DNA of 64,000 nucleotides from Aristolochia californica. Its lineage: Eukaryota > Streptophyta > Magnoliopsida > Piperales > Aristolochiaceae. The notes under the pieces were generated by a model. That model saw nothing but the letters and a program-made list of their open reading frames with translations, was not told the origin of the DNA and searched no databases. The stretch covers positions 20,984,164 through 21,048,163 of the forward strand of contig JARWKL010000005.1 in NCBI GenBank assembly GCA_029961685.1, given 5' to 3'. A program made the position numbers and the translations under genes. This document shows positions 12,840-25,328 of the stretch, piece after piece (the first letter of the stretch is position 1; each line of letters starts with the position of its first letter).

Positions 12840-15552
12840 TGAACTAGTGCAAATTCCCAAACTTGGATAACAAAACTTTTGTGTTCATTTGTGTTGTGTG
12901 AATAAACTTTCTTTACTTACATTTTTTTTATTGCTTTAAATTCTTTCCATACGTAACTCTAAAATTTTCATTTTGCTGTGATCTATTTGCCTTTTATCTC
13001 TTTTTTTGGTTACGAGATGAAGGGAAAGTGAAAACTCAGGTTTTGATTTAAGAAAAAAGGATACATCTATAATGGAAATGCACAAAGCAAAAATTTAGAG
13101 AGAGATAATTGCAAAAAGTTTCTCTAATATTTTGGGATTGTAAACTCTTTTTAGGTTTTATATATAAGGTTCGACAATCATCGAGAAAAGGGGGAAGCAG
13201 GGGCTTTTTAACTGAGAGTTCACTCCTCATCCATAAGTCATTACATACAAAAATATAGTCCGTTACACATGATAAATCACTATACAATCATTTATTATCG
13301 TTAGGACAACTTTTTGTAAGTCCGCAAAATAATAGCGTGTTTGACTCGTGTAAATATCCCACCGCACGTTCACAGGAGAATTTAATGTTATTCTCTTCAA
13401 AAGGTTTGTATCCATAGGTCATTTGCATCTTTAACATGTTTCAAGCATGCATATCCAATTTTTAAAACATGTGTAGAAAAATCTCTTTGTTCTAAAATTC
13501 CGAGCAATTAGGGTTGAGATAGTGCAATTTCCCAAACTTGGATAACAAAAAATTTGTGTTCATTTGTGGTGTGTGAATAAATTTTCTTTACATACATTTG
13601 TTTATTTATTTAAATTCTTTCCAAACATAAACTATAAAATTTTCATTTTTTTGTGATCTATTTTGCCTTTTATCTCTTATTTTTTGGTTACGAGCTGAAG
13701 GGAAGTGAAAACTCAAGTTTTGATTTAAGAAGTATACAAATATAATGGAAATGCACAATGCACAAATGTAGAGAGAGATAATTCCAAAAGGTGTTTGTAA
13801 ATTTTAGGGATTGTAAACTCTTTTTAGTTTTTATATATCAGGTTCTGTAATCGTCGGGAAAAGGGGGAGGCGGGGATTTTTAATTGAGTGTTGACTCCTA
13901 ATCCATAAGTGATTCCTTAAAAAAATATAGCCCGTTACACATGGTAATTCACATTATAATCGTCTATGATCGTTAGGTCAGCTTTTTGTAAATGGGCAAA
14001 ATAATGGCGTATTTGACTCGGGTAAATATTACACCGCACATTCACTTGTGAATTTAATGCTATACTCTTTAAAAGGTTTGGATCCATTTGTCATTTGCTT
14101 CTTTAACATGTTTCAAGCATGCTTTTCCATTTTTTAAAACATGTGTAGAAAAATCTCTTTTTTGTAAAATTCAGAGCAATTAGGGTAGAACTAGTGGAAA
14201 TTCCAAAACTTGGATAACAAAACTTTTGTGTTCATTTGTGGTGTGTGAATAAATTTTCTTTTCTTGCATTTGTTTATTGCTTTAAATTCTTTCCATACAT
14301 AAAATATAAAATTTTCATTTTGTTGTGATCTATTTGCCTATTTGCGCTTTTTTTTTACGAGATGAACGGAAAGTGAAACTCAAGTTTTGATTTAAGAAAA
14401 ATGGATACATCGAGAATGGAAATGCACAATCCACAATGCACAATGCACCATACCCAAATGTGCGGAGAGATAATTCCAAAAAGTGTTTGTAATTTTTAGG
14501 GATTGTAAATTCTTTTTAGTTTTTATATATCAGGTTTTGCAATTGTCGGGAAATGGGGGAAGCAAGGGATTTTTAACTGAGTGTTGACTCCCAATCCATA
14601 AATCATTCCTTAAAAAAATATAGCCTGTTACACACGATAAATCACTTTAAAATCTTCTTTGATTGTTAGGTCACCTTTTTATAAGTGGGCAAAATAATAG
14701 TGTGTTTGACTCTGGTAAATATTCCACAACACGTTCCCTTGAGAATTTAATGTTATTCTCTTTAAATGGTTTGGATCCATAGGTCATTTGCATCTTTAAC
14801 ATGTTTCAAGAATGCATATCCATTTTTTAAAACATGTGTAGAAAAATCTCTTTCTTATAAAATTGCAAACTATTAGGGTTGAACTAGTGCAATTTCCCAA
14901 ACTTGGATAAAAAAACTTTTGTGTTCATTTGTGTATTGTGGATAAATTTTTTTACTTACATTTGTTTATTTCTTTAAATTCGTTCCATACATGAACTCTA
15001 AAATTTTCATCTTTTTGTGATCTATTTGGCTTTTATCTCTTATTATTGTTTACGCGATGAAGGGAAAGTGAAAACTCAGGTTTTGGTTTAAGAAAAAAGG
15101 AAACATCTATAATGGAAATGCACAATGCACAAATGTAGGGAGAGATAATTCCTAAAAGTGTCTGTAATTTTTAGGGATTGTAAACTCATTTTAGTTTTTA
15201 TATATCAGGTTACCAATCATCGGGAAAAGAGTGAAGCAAGGGATTTTTAGCTGCGAGTTGACTTTCAATCAAAAAGTCGTTCCTTAAAAAAATATAGGGG
15301 TTACACATGATAAATCACTTCACAATCATCTATGATTGTTAGGTCAGCTTTTTGTAAGTGAGCCAAATAATAGCTTGTTTGACTCAAGTAAATATCCCAC
15401 CGCACGTTCACATGAGAATTTAATGTTATTCTCTTTAAGAGGTTTGTATCCATAGTTCATTTCCATATTTAACATGTTTCAAGAATGTAGATCCTTTTTT
15501 TAAAACATGTGTAGAAAAATCTTTTTCTTATAAAATTCCGAGCTATTAGGGC
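12840..15552. repeat. Four-monomer higher-order repeat, copy 2 (A-B-C-D/E)
   Basis: Monomers start at 12840 (A), 13515 (B), 14187 (C) and 14880 (D/E), a unit of 2713 bp. The extra length comes mainly from the expanded ACAATGC-like microrepeat in C at about 14420-14455. The D/E copy carries the same D-to-E switch as the other hybrids. Confidence 0.8.
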
Positions 15553-18205
15553 TGAACTAGTGCAAATTCCCAAACTTGGATCACAAAACTTTTGTGTTCA
15601 TTTGTGTTGTGTGAATAAACTTTCTTTACTTACATTTCTTATTGCTTTGAATTCTTTCCATGCATAAACTCTAAAATTTTCATTTTGTTGTGATTTATTT
15701 GCCATTTATCTCTTTTTTTGGTTACGAGATGAAGGGAAAGTGAAAACTCAAGTTTTGATTTCAGAAAAAAGGATACATCTATAATGGAAATTCACAATGC
15801 ACAAATTTAGAGAGAGATAATTCCTAAAAGTTTCTGTAATATTTTTGGATTCTAAACTCTATTTAGTTTTTATATATCAGGTTCTACAATCATCGAGAAT
15901 AGGGGGAAGCGGGGGCTTTTTAACTGAGAGTTTACTGCCAATCAGCTATTATCGTTAGGTCAATTTTTTGTAAGTCGACAAAATAATAGCGTGTTTGACT
16001 CGTGTAAATATCCACCACACATTCACTGGAGATTTTAATATTATTCTCTTTAAAAGGTTTGGATCCATAGGTCATTTTCATCTTTAACATGTTTCAAGGA
16101 TGCATATCCAATTTTTAAAACATGTGTAGAAAAATCTCTTTGTTCTAAAATTCCGAGCAATTAGGCTTGAGCTAGTGCAATTTCCCAAACTTGGATAACA
16201 AAACATTTGTGTTCATTTGTGGTGTGTGAATAAATTTTCTTTACATACATTTGTTTATTGCTTTAAATTCTTTCCAAACATAAACTATAAAATTTTCATT
16301 TTGTTGTGATCTATTTGCCTTTTATCTCTTTTTTTTTTGTTTACGAGCTGAAGGGAAGTGAAAACTCAAGTTTTGATTTAAGAAAGAAGTATAAAAATAT
16401 AATGGAAATGTACAATGCACAAATGCAGAGGGAGATAATTCCAAAAGGTGTTTGTAATTTTTAGGGATTGTAAACTCTGTTTAGTTTTTATATATCAGGT
16501 TTTGTAATCGTCGGGAAAAGGGGGAGGCGGGGATTTTTAACTGAGTGGTTACTCCTAATCCATAATTCATTCCTTAAAAAAATATAGCCCGTTACACATG
16601 GTAATTCATATTATAATCATCTATGATCGTTAGGTCAGCTTTTTGTAAATGGGCAAAATAACGGCGTATTTGACTCGGGTAAATATTACATCGCAGGTTC
16701 ACTTATGAATTTAATGTTATACTCTTTAAAAGGTTTGGATCCATTGGTCATTTGCATCATTAACATGTTTCAAGCATGCTTTTCCATTTTTTAAAACATG
16801 TGTAGAAAAATCTCTTTTTTATAAAATTCCGAGCAATTAGGGTAGAACTAGTGGAAATTCCCAAACTTGGATAACAAAACTTTTGTGTTCATTTGTGGTG
16901 TGTGAATAAATTTTATTTTCTTCCATTTGTTTATTGCTTTAAATTATTTCTATACATAAAATATAAAATTTTCATTTTGTTGTGATCTATTTGCGTATTT
17001 GCGCTTTTTTTTGTTTACGAGATGAAGGGAAAGTGATTTCACTCATGTTTTGATTTAAGAAAAAAGGATACATCTATAACGGAAATGCACAATGCACAAT
17101 GCTCAAATGTGCGGAGAGATAATTCCAAAAAGTATTTGTAATTTTTAGGGATTGTAAATTCTTTTTAGTTTTTTTATATCAGATTCTGCAATTGTCGGGA
17201 AAAGGGGAAAGCAAGGGAATTTTAACTGAGTGTTGACTCCCAATCCATAAGTCATTATTTAAAAAAATATAGCCTGTTACATATGAGATAAATCACTTTA
17301 CAATCATCTATGATCGTTAGGTCAGCTTTTTGTAAGTGGGCAAAATAATAGTGTGTTTGACTCTGGTAAATATTTCACCGCACGTTCACTTGAGAATTTA
17401 ATGTTATTCTCTTTAAATGATTTGGATCCATAGGTCATTTGATTCTTTAACATGTTTCAAGAACGCATATCCATTTTTTAAAACATGTGTAGAAAAATCT
17501 CTTTCTTATAAAATTCCGAACTATTAGGGTTGAACTAGTGCAATTTCCCAAACTTGGATAAAAAAACTTCTGTGTTCATTTGTGTATTGTGCATAAATTT
17601 TCTTTACTTACATTTTTTTATTTTTTCAAATCCGTTCCATACATGAAATCTAAAATTTTCATTTTTTTGTGATCTATTTGGCTTTTATCTCTTTTTATTG
17701 TTTACGCGATGAATGGAAAGTGAAAACTCAGGTTTTGATTTAAGAAAAAAGGAAACATCCATAATGGAAATGCACAATGCACAAATGTAGGGAGAGATAA
17801 TTCCTAAAAGTGTCTATAATTTTTAGGGATTGTAAACTCTTTTTAGTTTTTATATATCAGGTTACCAATCATCGGGAAAAGAGTGAAGCGGGGGATTTTT
17901 AACTGAGCGTTGACTATCAATCAAAAACTCATTACTTAGAAAAATATAGGCCGTTACACATGATAAATCACTTTACAATCATCTATGATTGTTAGGTCAG
18001 CTTTTTTTAAGTGAGCCAAATAATAGCTTGTTTGACTCTGGTAAATATCCCTTCGCATGTTCACATGAGAATTTATTGTTATTCTCTTTAAGAGGTTTGT
18101 ATCCATAGTCCATTTCCATATTTAACATGTTTCAAGAATGTAGATCCATTTTTTAAAACATGTGTAGAAAAATCTTTTTCTTATAAAATTCCGAGCTATG
18201 AGGGC
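15553..18205. repeat. Four-monomer higher-order repeat, copy 3 (A-B-C-D/E)
   Basis: Monomers start at 15553 (A), 16168 (B), 16844 (C) and 17531 (D/E), a unit of 2653 bp. The A monomer is only 615 bp because about 60 bp are lost at 15940-15945. There, the CCAATCC region is joined straight to the CTATTATCG region through a shared AATC. Confidence 0.8.
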
Positions 18206-20857
18206 TGAACTAGTGCAAATTCCCAAACTCTGATAACAAAACTTTTATGTTCATTTGTGTTGTGTGAATAAACTTTCTTTACTTACATTTGTTTATTGCT
18301 TTAAATTCTTTCCATACATAAACTCTAAAATTTTTATTTTCTTGCGATCTATTTGCCTTTTATCTCTTTTTTTGGTTACGAGATGATGGCAAAGTGAAAA
18401 CTCAAGTTTTGATTTAAGAAAAAAAAGATACATCTATAATGGAAATGCACAATGCACAAATTTAGAGAGAGATAATTTCAAAAAGTTTCTGTAATATTTT
18501 GGGATTGTAAACTCTATTTAGTTTTTATATATAAGGTTCTACAATCGTCGAGAAAAAGGGGAAGCGGGGGCTTTTTAACTGAGAGTTCACTCCCAATCCA
18601 TGAGTCATTACTTACAAAAATATAGTCCGTTACACATGATAAATCACTTTAAAATCATCTATTATCGTTTGGTCAGGTTTTTGTAAGTCGGCAAAATAAT
18701 AGCGTGTTTGACTTGTGTAAATATCCCACCCGCACATCCAATTTTTCTCTTTAAAAGGTTTGGATCCATAGGTCATTTGCATCTTTAACATGTTTCAAGC
18801 ATGCATATCCAATTTTTAAAACATGTGTAAAAAAATCTCTTTGTTCTAAAATTCCGAGCAATTAGGGTTGAGCTAGTGCAAATTTTCAAACTTGGATAAC
18901 AAAACATTTGTGTTCATTTGTGGTGTGTGGAAAAATTTTATTTACATACATTTGTTTATAGCTTTCGTTTGTGATCTATTTGCCTTTCATCTCTTATTTT
19001 TTGGTAACGAGCTGAAGGGAAATGAAAACTCAAGTTTTGATTTAAGAAAGAAGTATACAAATATAATGGAAATGCACAGTCCACAAATTTAGAGAGAGAT
19101 AATTCCAAAAGATGTTTGTCATTTTTAGGGATTGTAAACTCTTTTTATTTGTTATATATCAGGTTCTATATTGGTGGGGAAAAGGGGGAGGCGGGGATTT
19201 TTAACTGAGTCTTGACTCCTAATCCATAAGTCATTCCTTAAAAAAATATAGCCCATTACACATGGTAATTCACATTATTATCATCTATGATCGTTAGGTC
19301 AGCTTTTTGTAAATGGGCAAAATAACGGCGTATTTGACTCAGGTAAATATTACACTGCACGTTCACTTGTGAATTTAATAATATACTCTTTAAAAGGTTT
19401 GGATCCATTGGTCATTTGCATCTTTAACATGTTTCAAGCATGCTTTTCCATTTTTTAAAACATGTGTAGAAAAATCTCTTTTTTATAAAATTTCGAGTAA
19501 TTTGGGTAGAACTAGTGGAAATTCCCAAACTTGGATACCAAAACTTTTGTATTCATTTGTGGTGAGTGAATAAATTTTATTTTCTTGCATTTGTTTATTT
19601 CTTTAAATTCTTTCCATTCATAAAATATAAAATTTTCATTTTTTTGTGATCTATTTGCCTATTTGCGCTTTTTTTTGTTTACGAGATTAAGGGAAAGTGA
19701 AAACTCATGTTTTGATTTAAGAAAAAAGGATACATCTATAATGGAAATGCACAATGCCCAAATGTGTGGAGAGATAATTCCAAAAAGTGTTTGTAATTTT
19801 TAGGGATTGTAAATTCTTTTTAGTTTTTATATATCAGGTTCTGCAATTGTTGGGAAAAGGGGGAAGCAAGAAATTTTTAACGGAGTGTTGACTCCAAATC
19901 CATAATTCATTCCTTAAAAAAATGTGGCCTGTTAGATATGATAAATCTCTTTACAATCATCTATGATCGTTAGGTCAGCTTTTTGTATGTGGGCAAATTA
20001 ATAGTGTGTTTGACTTTGGTAAATATTCCACCGCACGTTCACTTGAGAATTTAATGTTATTCTCTTTAAAGGGTTTGGATCCATAGGTCATTTGCATCTT
20101 TAACATGTTTCAAGAACGCATATCCATTTTTTAAAACATGTGTAGAAAAATCTCTTTCTTATAAAATTCTGAACTATTAGGGTTGAACTAGTGCAATTTC
20201 CCAAACTCGGATAAAAAAACTTTTGTGTTCATTTGTGTATTGTGAATAAATTTTCTTTACTTACATTTTTTTATTTCTTTAATTTCGTTCCATACATGAA
20301 CTCTAAAATTTTCATTTTTTTGTGATCTATTTGGCTTTTATCTCTTATTATTGTTTACGTAATCAAGGGAAAGTGAAAACTCAGGTTTTGATTTAAGAAA
20401 AAAGGAAACATCCATAATGGAAATTCACAATGCACAAATGTAGGGAGAGATAATTCCTAAAAGTCTCTGTAATTTTTAGGGATTGTAAACTCTTTTTAGT
20501 TTTTATATATCAGGTTAGCAATCATCGGGAAAAGAGTGAAGCGGGGGATTTTTAACTGAGAGTTGACTATCAATCAAAAAGTCATTACTTAAAAAAATAT
20601 AGCCCGTTACACATGATAAATCAGTTTATAATCATCTATGATTGTTAGGTCAGCTTTTTGTAAGTGAGCCAAATAATAGCTTGTTTGACTCAGGTAAATA
20701 TCCCACCGCACGTTCACATGAGAATTTAATGTTATTCTCTTTAAGAGGTTTGGATCCATAAGTCATTTCCATCTCTAACATGTTTCAAGAATGCAAATCC
20801 ATTTTTTAAAACATGTGTAGAAAAACTCTTTCTTATAAAATTACGAGCTATTGGGGC
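18206..20857. repeat. Four-monomer higher-order repeat, copy 4 (A-B-C-D), last before F-G-H
   Basis: Monomers start at 18206 (A), 18869 (B), 19508 (C) and 20184 (D-type), a unit of 2652 bp. A has a short deletion near 18735-18748. B is 639 bp, with about 35-50 bp lost near 18961-18968. The last monomer has a mixed 3' end: CACATGAGAATTT as in the hybrids, but GGTTTGGATCC and ATGCAAATCC closer to type D. This suggests a second exchange that restored the D-to-F order. Confidence 0.76.
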
Positions 20858-22893
20858 AAAACTAGTGGAAATTCCCAACTTTGGATAAGAAAACTTTTGT
20901 GTTCATTTGTGTTGTGTGAAAAAAAAAATTTTACTTACATTTTTTTATTGCTTTAGATTCTTTCCATCCATAAACTCTAAAATTTTCATTTTGTTGTGAT
21001 CTATTTGCCTTTTATCTCTTTTTTTTGTTTACGAGATGAATGGAAAATGAAAACTCAAGTTATGATTTAAGAAAAAAGGATACATCTATAATGGAAATGC
21101 ACAATGCAAAAATTTAGAGAGAGATAATTTCAAAAAATGTATGTAATTTTTAGGGATTGTAAACTCTTTTTAGTTTTTATATATCAAGTTCTACAATCGT
21201 CGGGAAAAGAGGGAAGCGGGGGATTTTTAACTGAGAGTTGACTCCCAATCCATAAGTCATTCCTTACAAAAATATAGCTTGTTACACATGATAAATCACT
21301 TTTCAATCATGTATGATCTTTAGGTAAGCTTTTTGTCAGTGGGCAAAATATGGGCTTGTTTGACTCGGGTAATTATCCCACCGCACGTTCACTTGGGAAT
21401 TTAATGTTATTCTCCTTTAAAGGTTTGGATCCACAGGTCATTTGCATCTTTAACATGTTTCAAGCATGCATATCCATTTTTTAAAACATGTGTAGAAAAA
21501 TCTCTATCTTATAAAATTCAGAGCTATTAGGGTTGAACGTGTGTAATTTCCGAAACTTGGATAACAAAACTTGTGTTCATTTGTGGTGTGTGAATAAATT
21601 TTTTTCACTTAACTTTTTTTACCGCTTTAAATTCTTTCCATACATAAACTCTAAAATTTTCATTGTATTGAGATCTATTTTCCTTTTATCTATTTTTTTT
21701 TTTTTTGTTTACGAGCCGATGGGTAAGGCAAAACTCAAGTTTGGATTTAAGAAAAAAGCAAACAGCTATAATGGAAATGCACAATGCAAAAATGTAAAGA
21801 GAGATAATTCCAAAAAGTGCCTGTAATTTTTAGGGATAGTAAACTCTTTTTAGTTTTCATATATCAGGTTCTGCATTCGTCGGGAAAAAGGGGGAAGCGG
21901 GGGATTTTTAACTGAGAGTTGACTCCCAATCCATAAATCATTCCTTACAAAAATATAGCACGTTATACATGATAAATCACTTTACAGCCATCTATGATCA
22001 TTGGGTCAGCTTTTTGTAAGAGGGCAAAATAATAGATTGTTTGACTCGGGTAAATATTCCACTGCACGTTCACTTAAAAATTTAATGTTATTTTCTTTAA
22101 GAGGTTTGGATCCATAGGTCATTTTCATCTTTAACATGTTTCAAGCATGCATATCCAATTTTTAAAACATGTATAGAAAAATCTCTTTCTTATAAAATTC
22201 CGAGCTATTAGGGTTGAACTAGTGCAATTTCCCAAACTTGGATCACTTAACTTTTGTGTTCCTTTGTGGTGTGTGAATAAATTTTCTTTACTTACATTTT
22301 GTTTATTGCGATAAATTCTTTCCATACATAAACTGTAAAATTTTCATTTTGTTGTGAGCTATTTGCCTTTTATCTTTTTTTTTTTCGTTTACGAGCTGAA
22401 GGGAAAGTGATAAATCATGTTTTGATTTAAGAAAAAAGTATACATCTATAATGTAAATACACAATGCACAAATGTAGATAGAGATAATTCGAAAAAGTTT
22501 TTTAAATTTTTAAGGATTGTAAACTCTTTTTTGTTTTTATATATCAGTTTCTGGAATCGTCGGGAAAAGGGGGAAGCGGGGGATTTTTAACTTAGTGTTG
22601 ACTCCTAAGCGATAAATCATTCCTTTAAAAAATATAGCCCATTACGCATGGTAATTCACATTACAGTCATCTATGATCGTTAGGTCAGCTTTCTGTAAAT
22701 GGGTAAAATAATGGCTTATTTGAATTGGGTAAATATTCCACCGCACGTTCACTTGTGAATTTAATGTTATACTGGTTAAAAGGTTTAGATCCAATGGTCA
22801 TTTGCATCTTTAACATGTTTCAAGCATGAATTTCCATTTTTTTTCAAATGTGTAGAAAAATCTCTTTCTTATAAAATTCTGAGCTATTAGGGC
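20858..22893. repeat. F-G-H monomers of the eight-monomer repeat, second copy
   Basis: Monomers start at 20858 (F), 21534 (G) and 22215 (H). F has GGATAAGAAAACTT and a TGTGAAAAAAAAA stretch, as at 3394. G has TTCACTTAAC and a changed T-rich stretch, as at 4066. H has GGATCACTTAAC, resembling GGATAACTAAA at 4720. They follow a D-type monomer and precede an E-like start at 22894, so the original order is kept. Confidence 0.75.
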
Positions 22894-23021
22894 TGAACTA
22901 GTGGAAATTCCCAAACTTGGATAACAAAACTTTTGTGTTCATTTGTGGTGTGTGAATAAATTTTCTTTACTTGCATTTGTTTATTGCTTTAAATTCTTTC
23001 CCTACATAAAATCTTAAATTA

Positions 23022-23079
23022 TATGCCTTCTGCTCCTAACAGGCCGATCTTTTGGGTAGTATTGGCTAGGCACTTAACA
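23022..23079 (+). mobile_element. Truncated miniature-retroelement LTR (58 bp)
   Basis: TATGCCTTCTGCTCC, then ACAGGCCGATC, TTTTGGGTAGTATTGGC and TTAACA, match the last 58 bp of the 82-bp LTR at 25329-25410. It is followed by ACATCTAAAATGG, the same flank as that element. The left side joins abruptly to the satellite at about 23021, and the satellite between that point and the insertion site is missing, so a deletion removed the left part of the element plus flanking monomer. The downstream satellite shares two unusual variants with the flank of 25107-25410: GCAAAATGCAC, and ATTCTTAAGG in place of ATTTTTAGGG. The two copies therefore probably descend from one insertion. Confidence 0.85.
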
Positions 23080-25101
23080 ACATCTAAAATGGAAACGCAA
23101 AATGCACAAATGTAGAGACATATAATTCAAAAAAGTGTCTGCAATTCTTAAGGATTGTAAACTCTTTTTAGTTTTCATATATCAGGTTCTGCAATCGTCG
23201 AAAAAAGGGGGAAGCGGGGGATTTTTAACTAAGAGTTTACTCCCAATCTATAAGTCATTCCTTACAAAAATATTGCCAGTTACACATAATAAATCACTTT
23301 ACAATCATCTATGATCGTTAGGTCAGCTTTTTGTTTGTTGGCAAATTAATGGCTTGTTTGACTCGGGTAAATATCCCATCGCACGTTCACTTAAGAATTT
23401 AATGTTATTCTCTTTAAATGGTTTGGATCCATAGGTCATTTTGATCTTTAACATGTCTCAATCATGCATATCCATTTTTTAAAACATGTGTAGAAAAATC
23501 TCTTTCTTCAAAAATTCTTAGCTGTAAGGGCTGAACTAGTGGAAATTCCCAAACTAGGATAAAAAACTTTTGTATTCATTTGTGGTGTGTGAATAAAATT
23601 TTTTTACTTACATTTATTTATTGCTTTAAATTCTTTCCATACATGAACTCTAAAATTTTCATTTTGTTGTGATCTATTTGCCTTTTATCTCTTTTTTCGT
23701 TTACGAGATGAAGGGAAATTGAAAACTCAAGTTTTGTTTTAAGAAAAAAGTATACATCTAAAATGGAAATGCACAATGAACAAAAGAAGAGAGATAATTC
23801 CAAAATGTGTCTTTAATTTTTGGGAAATGTAAACATTTTTTATTTTTTATATATCAGGTTCAACAATCATTGGGAAAAGGAGGAAGCTGGTGGATTTTAA
23901 GTAAGTGTTGACTCCCAATCCAGAAGTCATTCCTAACAAAAGTATTGCCTGTTATGCATGATAAATTACTTTACAATAATATATAATCGTTAGGTCAACT
24001 TTTATAATTGTGCAAAATACTGGCTTGTTTGACTCGGGTAAATATCCCACCGCACGTTTACTTGAGAATTTAATGTTATTCTCTTTAGAAGGTTTGGATC
24101 CGTAGGTCATTTTCATCTTTAACATGTTTTAAGCATGCATATCCATTTTTTAAAACATGTGTAGAAAAATTTCTTTCTTATAAAATTCCAAGCTATTAGG
24201 GTTGAACTAGTGGAATTTCTCAAACATGGAACACAAAAATTTTGTACTCATTTTTGGGGTGTGAATAAATTTTCTTTACTTACATTTGTTTATTTCTTTA
24301 AATTCTTTCCCGACATAAACTCTAAAATTTTCATTTTGTTGCGATCTATTTGTCTTTTATCACTTCTTTTTGTTGACGAGATGAAGGGAAAGTGAAAACT
24401 CAGGTTTTCATTTAAGAAAAAAGGATACATCTATAATGGAAATGCACAATGAAAAAATGTAGGGAGAGATAATTCCTAAAAGTGTCTGTAATTTTTTGGG
24501 ATTGTAAACTCTTATTTTATTTTTATATATCAGGTTCTACAATCGTATGGAAAAGGGGAGGCGGTGGATTTTTAACTGAGTGTTGACTCCCAATCCATAT
24601 GTCATTCCTTAAAAAATTATAGCCCATTACGCTTGATAAATCACATTACTATCATCTATGATCGTTAGGTCAGCTTTTTGTAAATGGGCAGAATACTGGC
24701 TTCTTTGACTCGGGTAAATATTCCACCGCACGTTCACTTGAGAATTTAATGTTATAATCTTTGAAAGGTTTGGATCTACAGGTCATTTGCATCTTTAATA
24801 TGTTTCAAGCATGCATATCCATTTTTTAAAACATGTGTAGAAAAGTCTCGTTCTTTAAAATTCAGAGATATTAGGGCTGAACTAGTGGGAATTCCCAAAC
24901 TTGGATAACAAAACTTTTGTGTTTATTTGTGGTGCGTGAATAAATTTTCTTTACTAAAATTTGTTTATTGCTTTAAATTCTTTCCATACATAAACTCTAA
25001 AATTTTTATTTTGTTGTGATCTATTTGTCTTTTAAATATTTTTTTTGTTTACGAGATGTAGGGAAACTGAAAACTCAAGTTTTGATTTAAGAAAAAAGGA
25101 T

Positions 25102-25106
25102 ACATC
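25102..25106. repeat. Target-site duplication, left (ACATC)
   Basis: ACATC directly precedes the left LTR and is repeated directly after the right LTR at 25411-25415. In uninterrupted monomers ACATC occurs once, in TATACATCTAAAATGG. Five-base duplications are usual for LTR-retrotransposon integrases. Confidence 0.92.
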
Positions 25107-25188
25107 TGTTATGGTCATGGGTGAAGTACCTATGCCTTCAGCTTCTAACAGGCATGTCTTTTGGGTAGCATTGGCTAGGTGCTTAACA
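25107..25188 (+). repeat. Left LTR of the miniature retroelement
   Basis: This 82-bp copy starts TGTTATGGTCATGGG and ends GGTGCTTAACA. It is the same length as the right copy and differs by about ten substitutions with no gaps. It has the TG...CA ends of an LTR. The copy is very short and contains no obvious TATA box. Confidence 0.92.
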
Positions 25189-25190
25189 TT

Positions 25191-25204
25191 TGGTATCAGA
25201 TCCA
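25191..25204 (+). other. Primer-binding site (initiator-Met tRNA type)
   Basis: TGGTATCAGATCCA lies two bases after the left LTR. Plant LTR retrotransposons commonly use the 3' end of initiator-methionine tRNA, giving TGGTATCAGAGC; the match is perfect for the first ten bases and the eleventh differs. This sets the element on the + strand. Confidence 0.9.
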
Positions 25205-25311
25205 GGCGCTACGTCCCCTGTTTGACTCCCCGTGTGCGCGGGCGACCAAAATCCCCGGATGTTCTCCAAAGGTTCTCGTCGCTGTGTTAATGCCGCCGTG
25301 GTCGTCGGCTT

Positions 25312-25325
25312 GAGAGGGTGGGGTG
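25312..25325 (+). other. Polypurine-like tract before right LTR
   Basis: GAGAGGGTGGGGTG ends three bases before the right LTR. Its position and composition fit the plus-strand priming site of an LTR retrotransposon, although two T residues interrupt the purines. Confidence 0.65.
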
Positions 25326-25328
25326 TAC

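Noticed and set aside
1..22893. CRISPR-like regular repeats
   Set aside because: The repeated unit is the entire ~670-bp monomer without unique spacers, which makes it a satellite.
25045..25290. 81-codon frame crossing the miniature retroelement
   Set aside because: It starts in satellite sequence and runs through the left LTR and interior. Such elements are non-coding, and no gag, protease, integrase or reverse-transcriptase motif is present.
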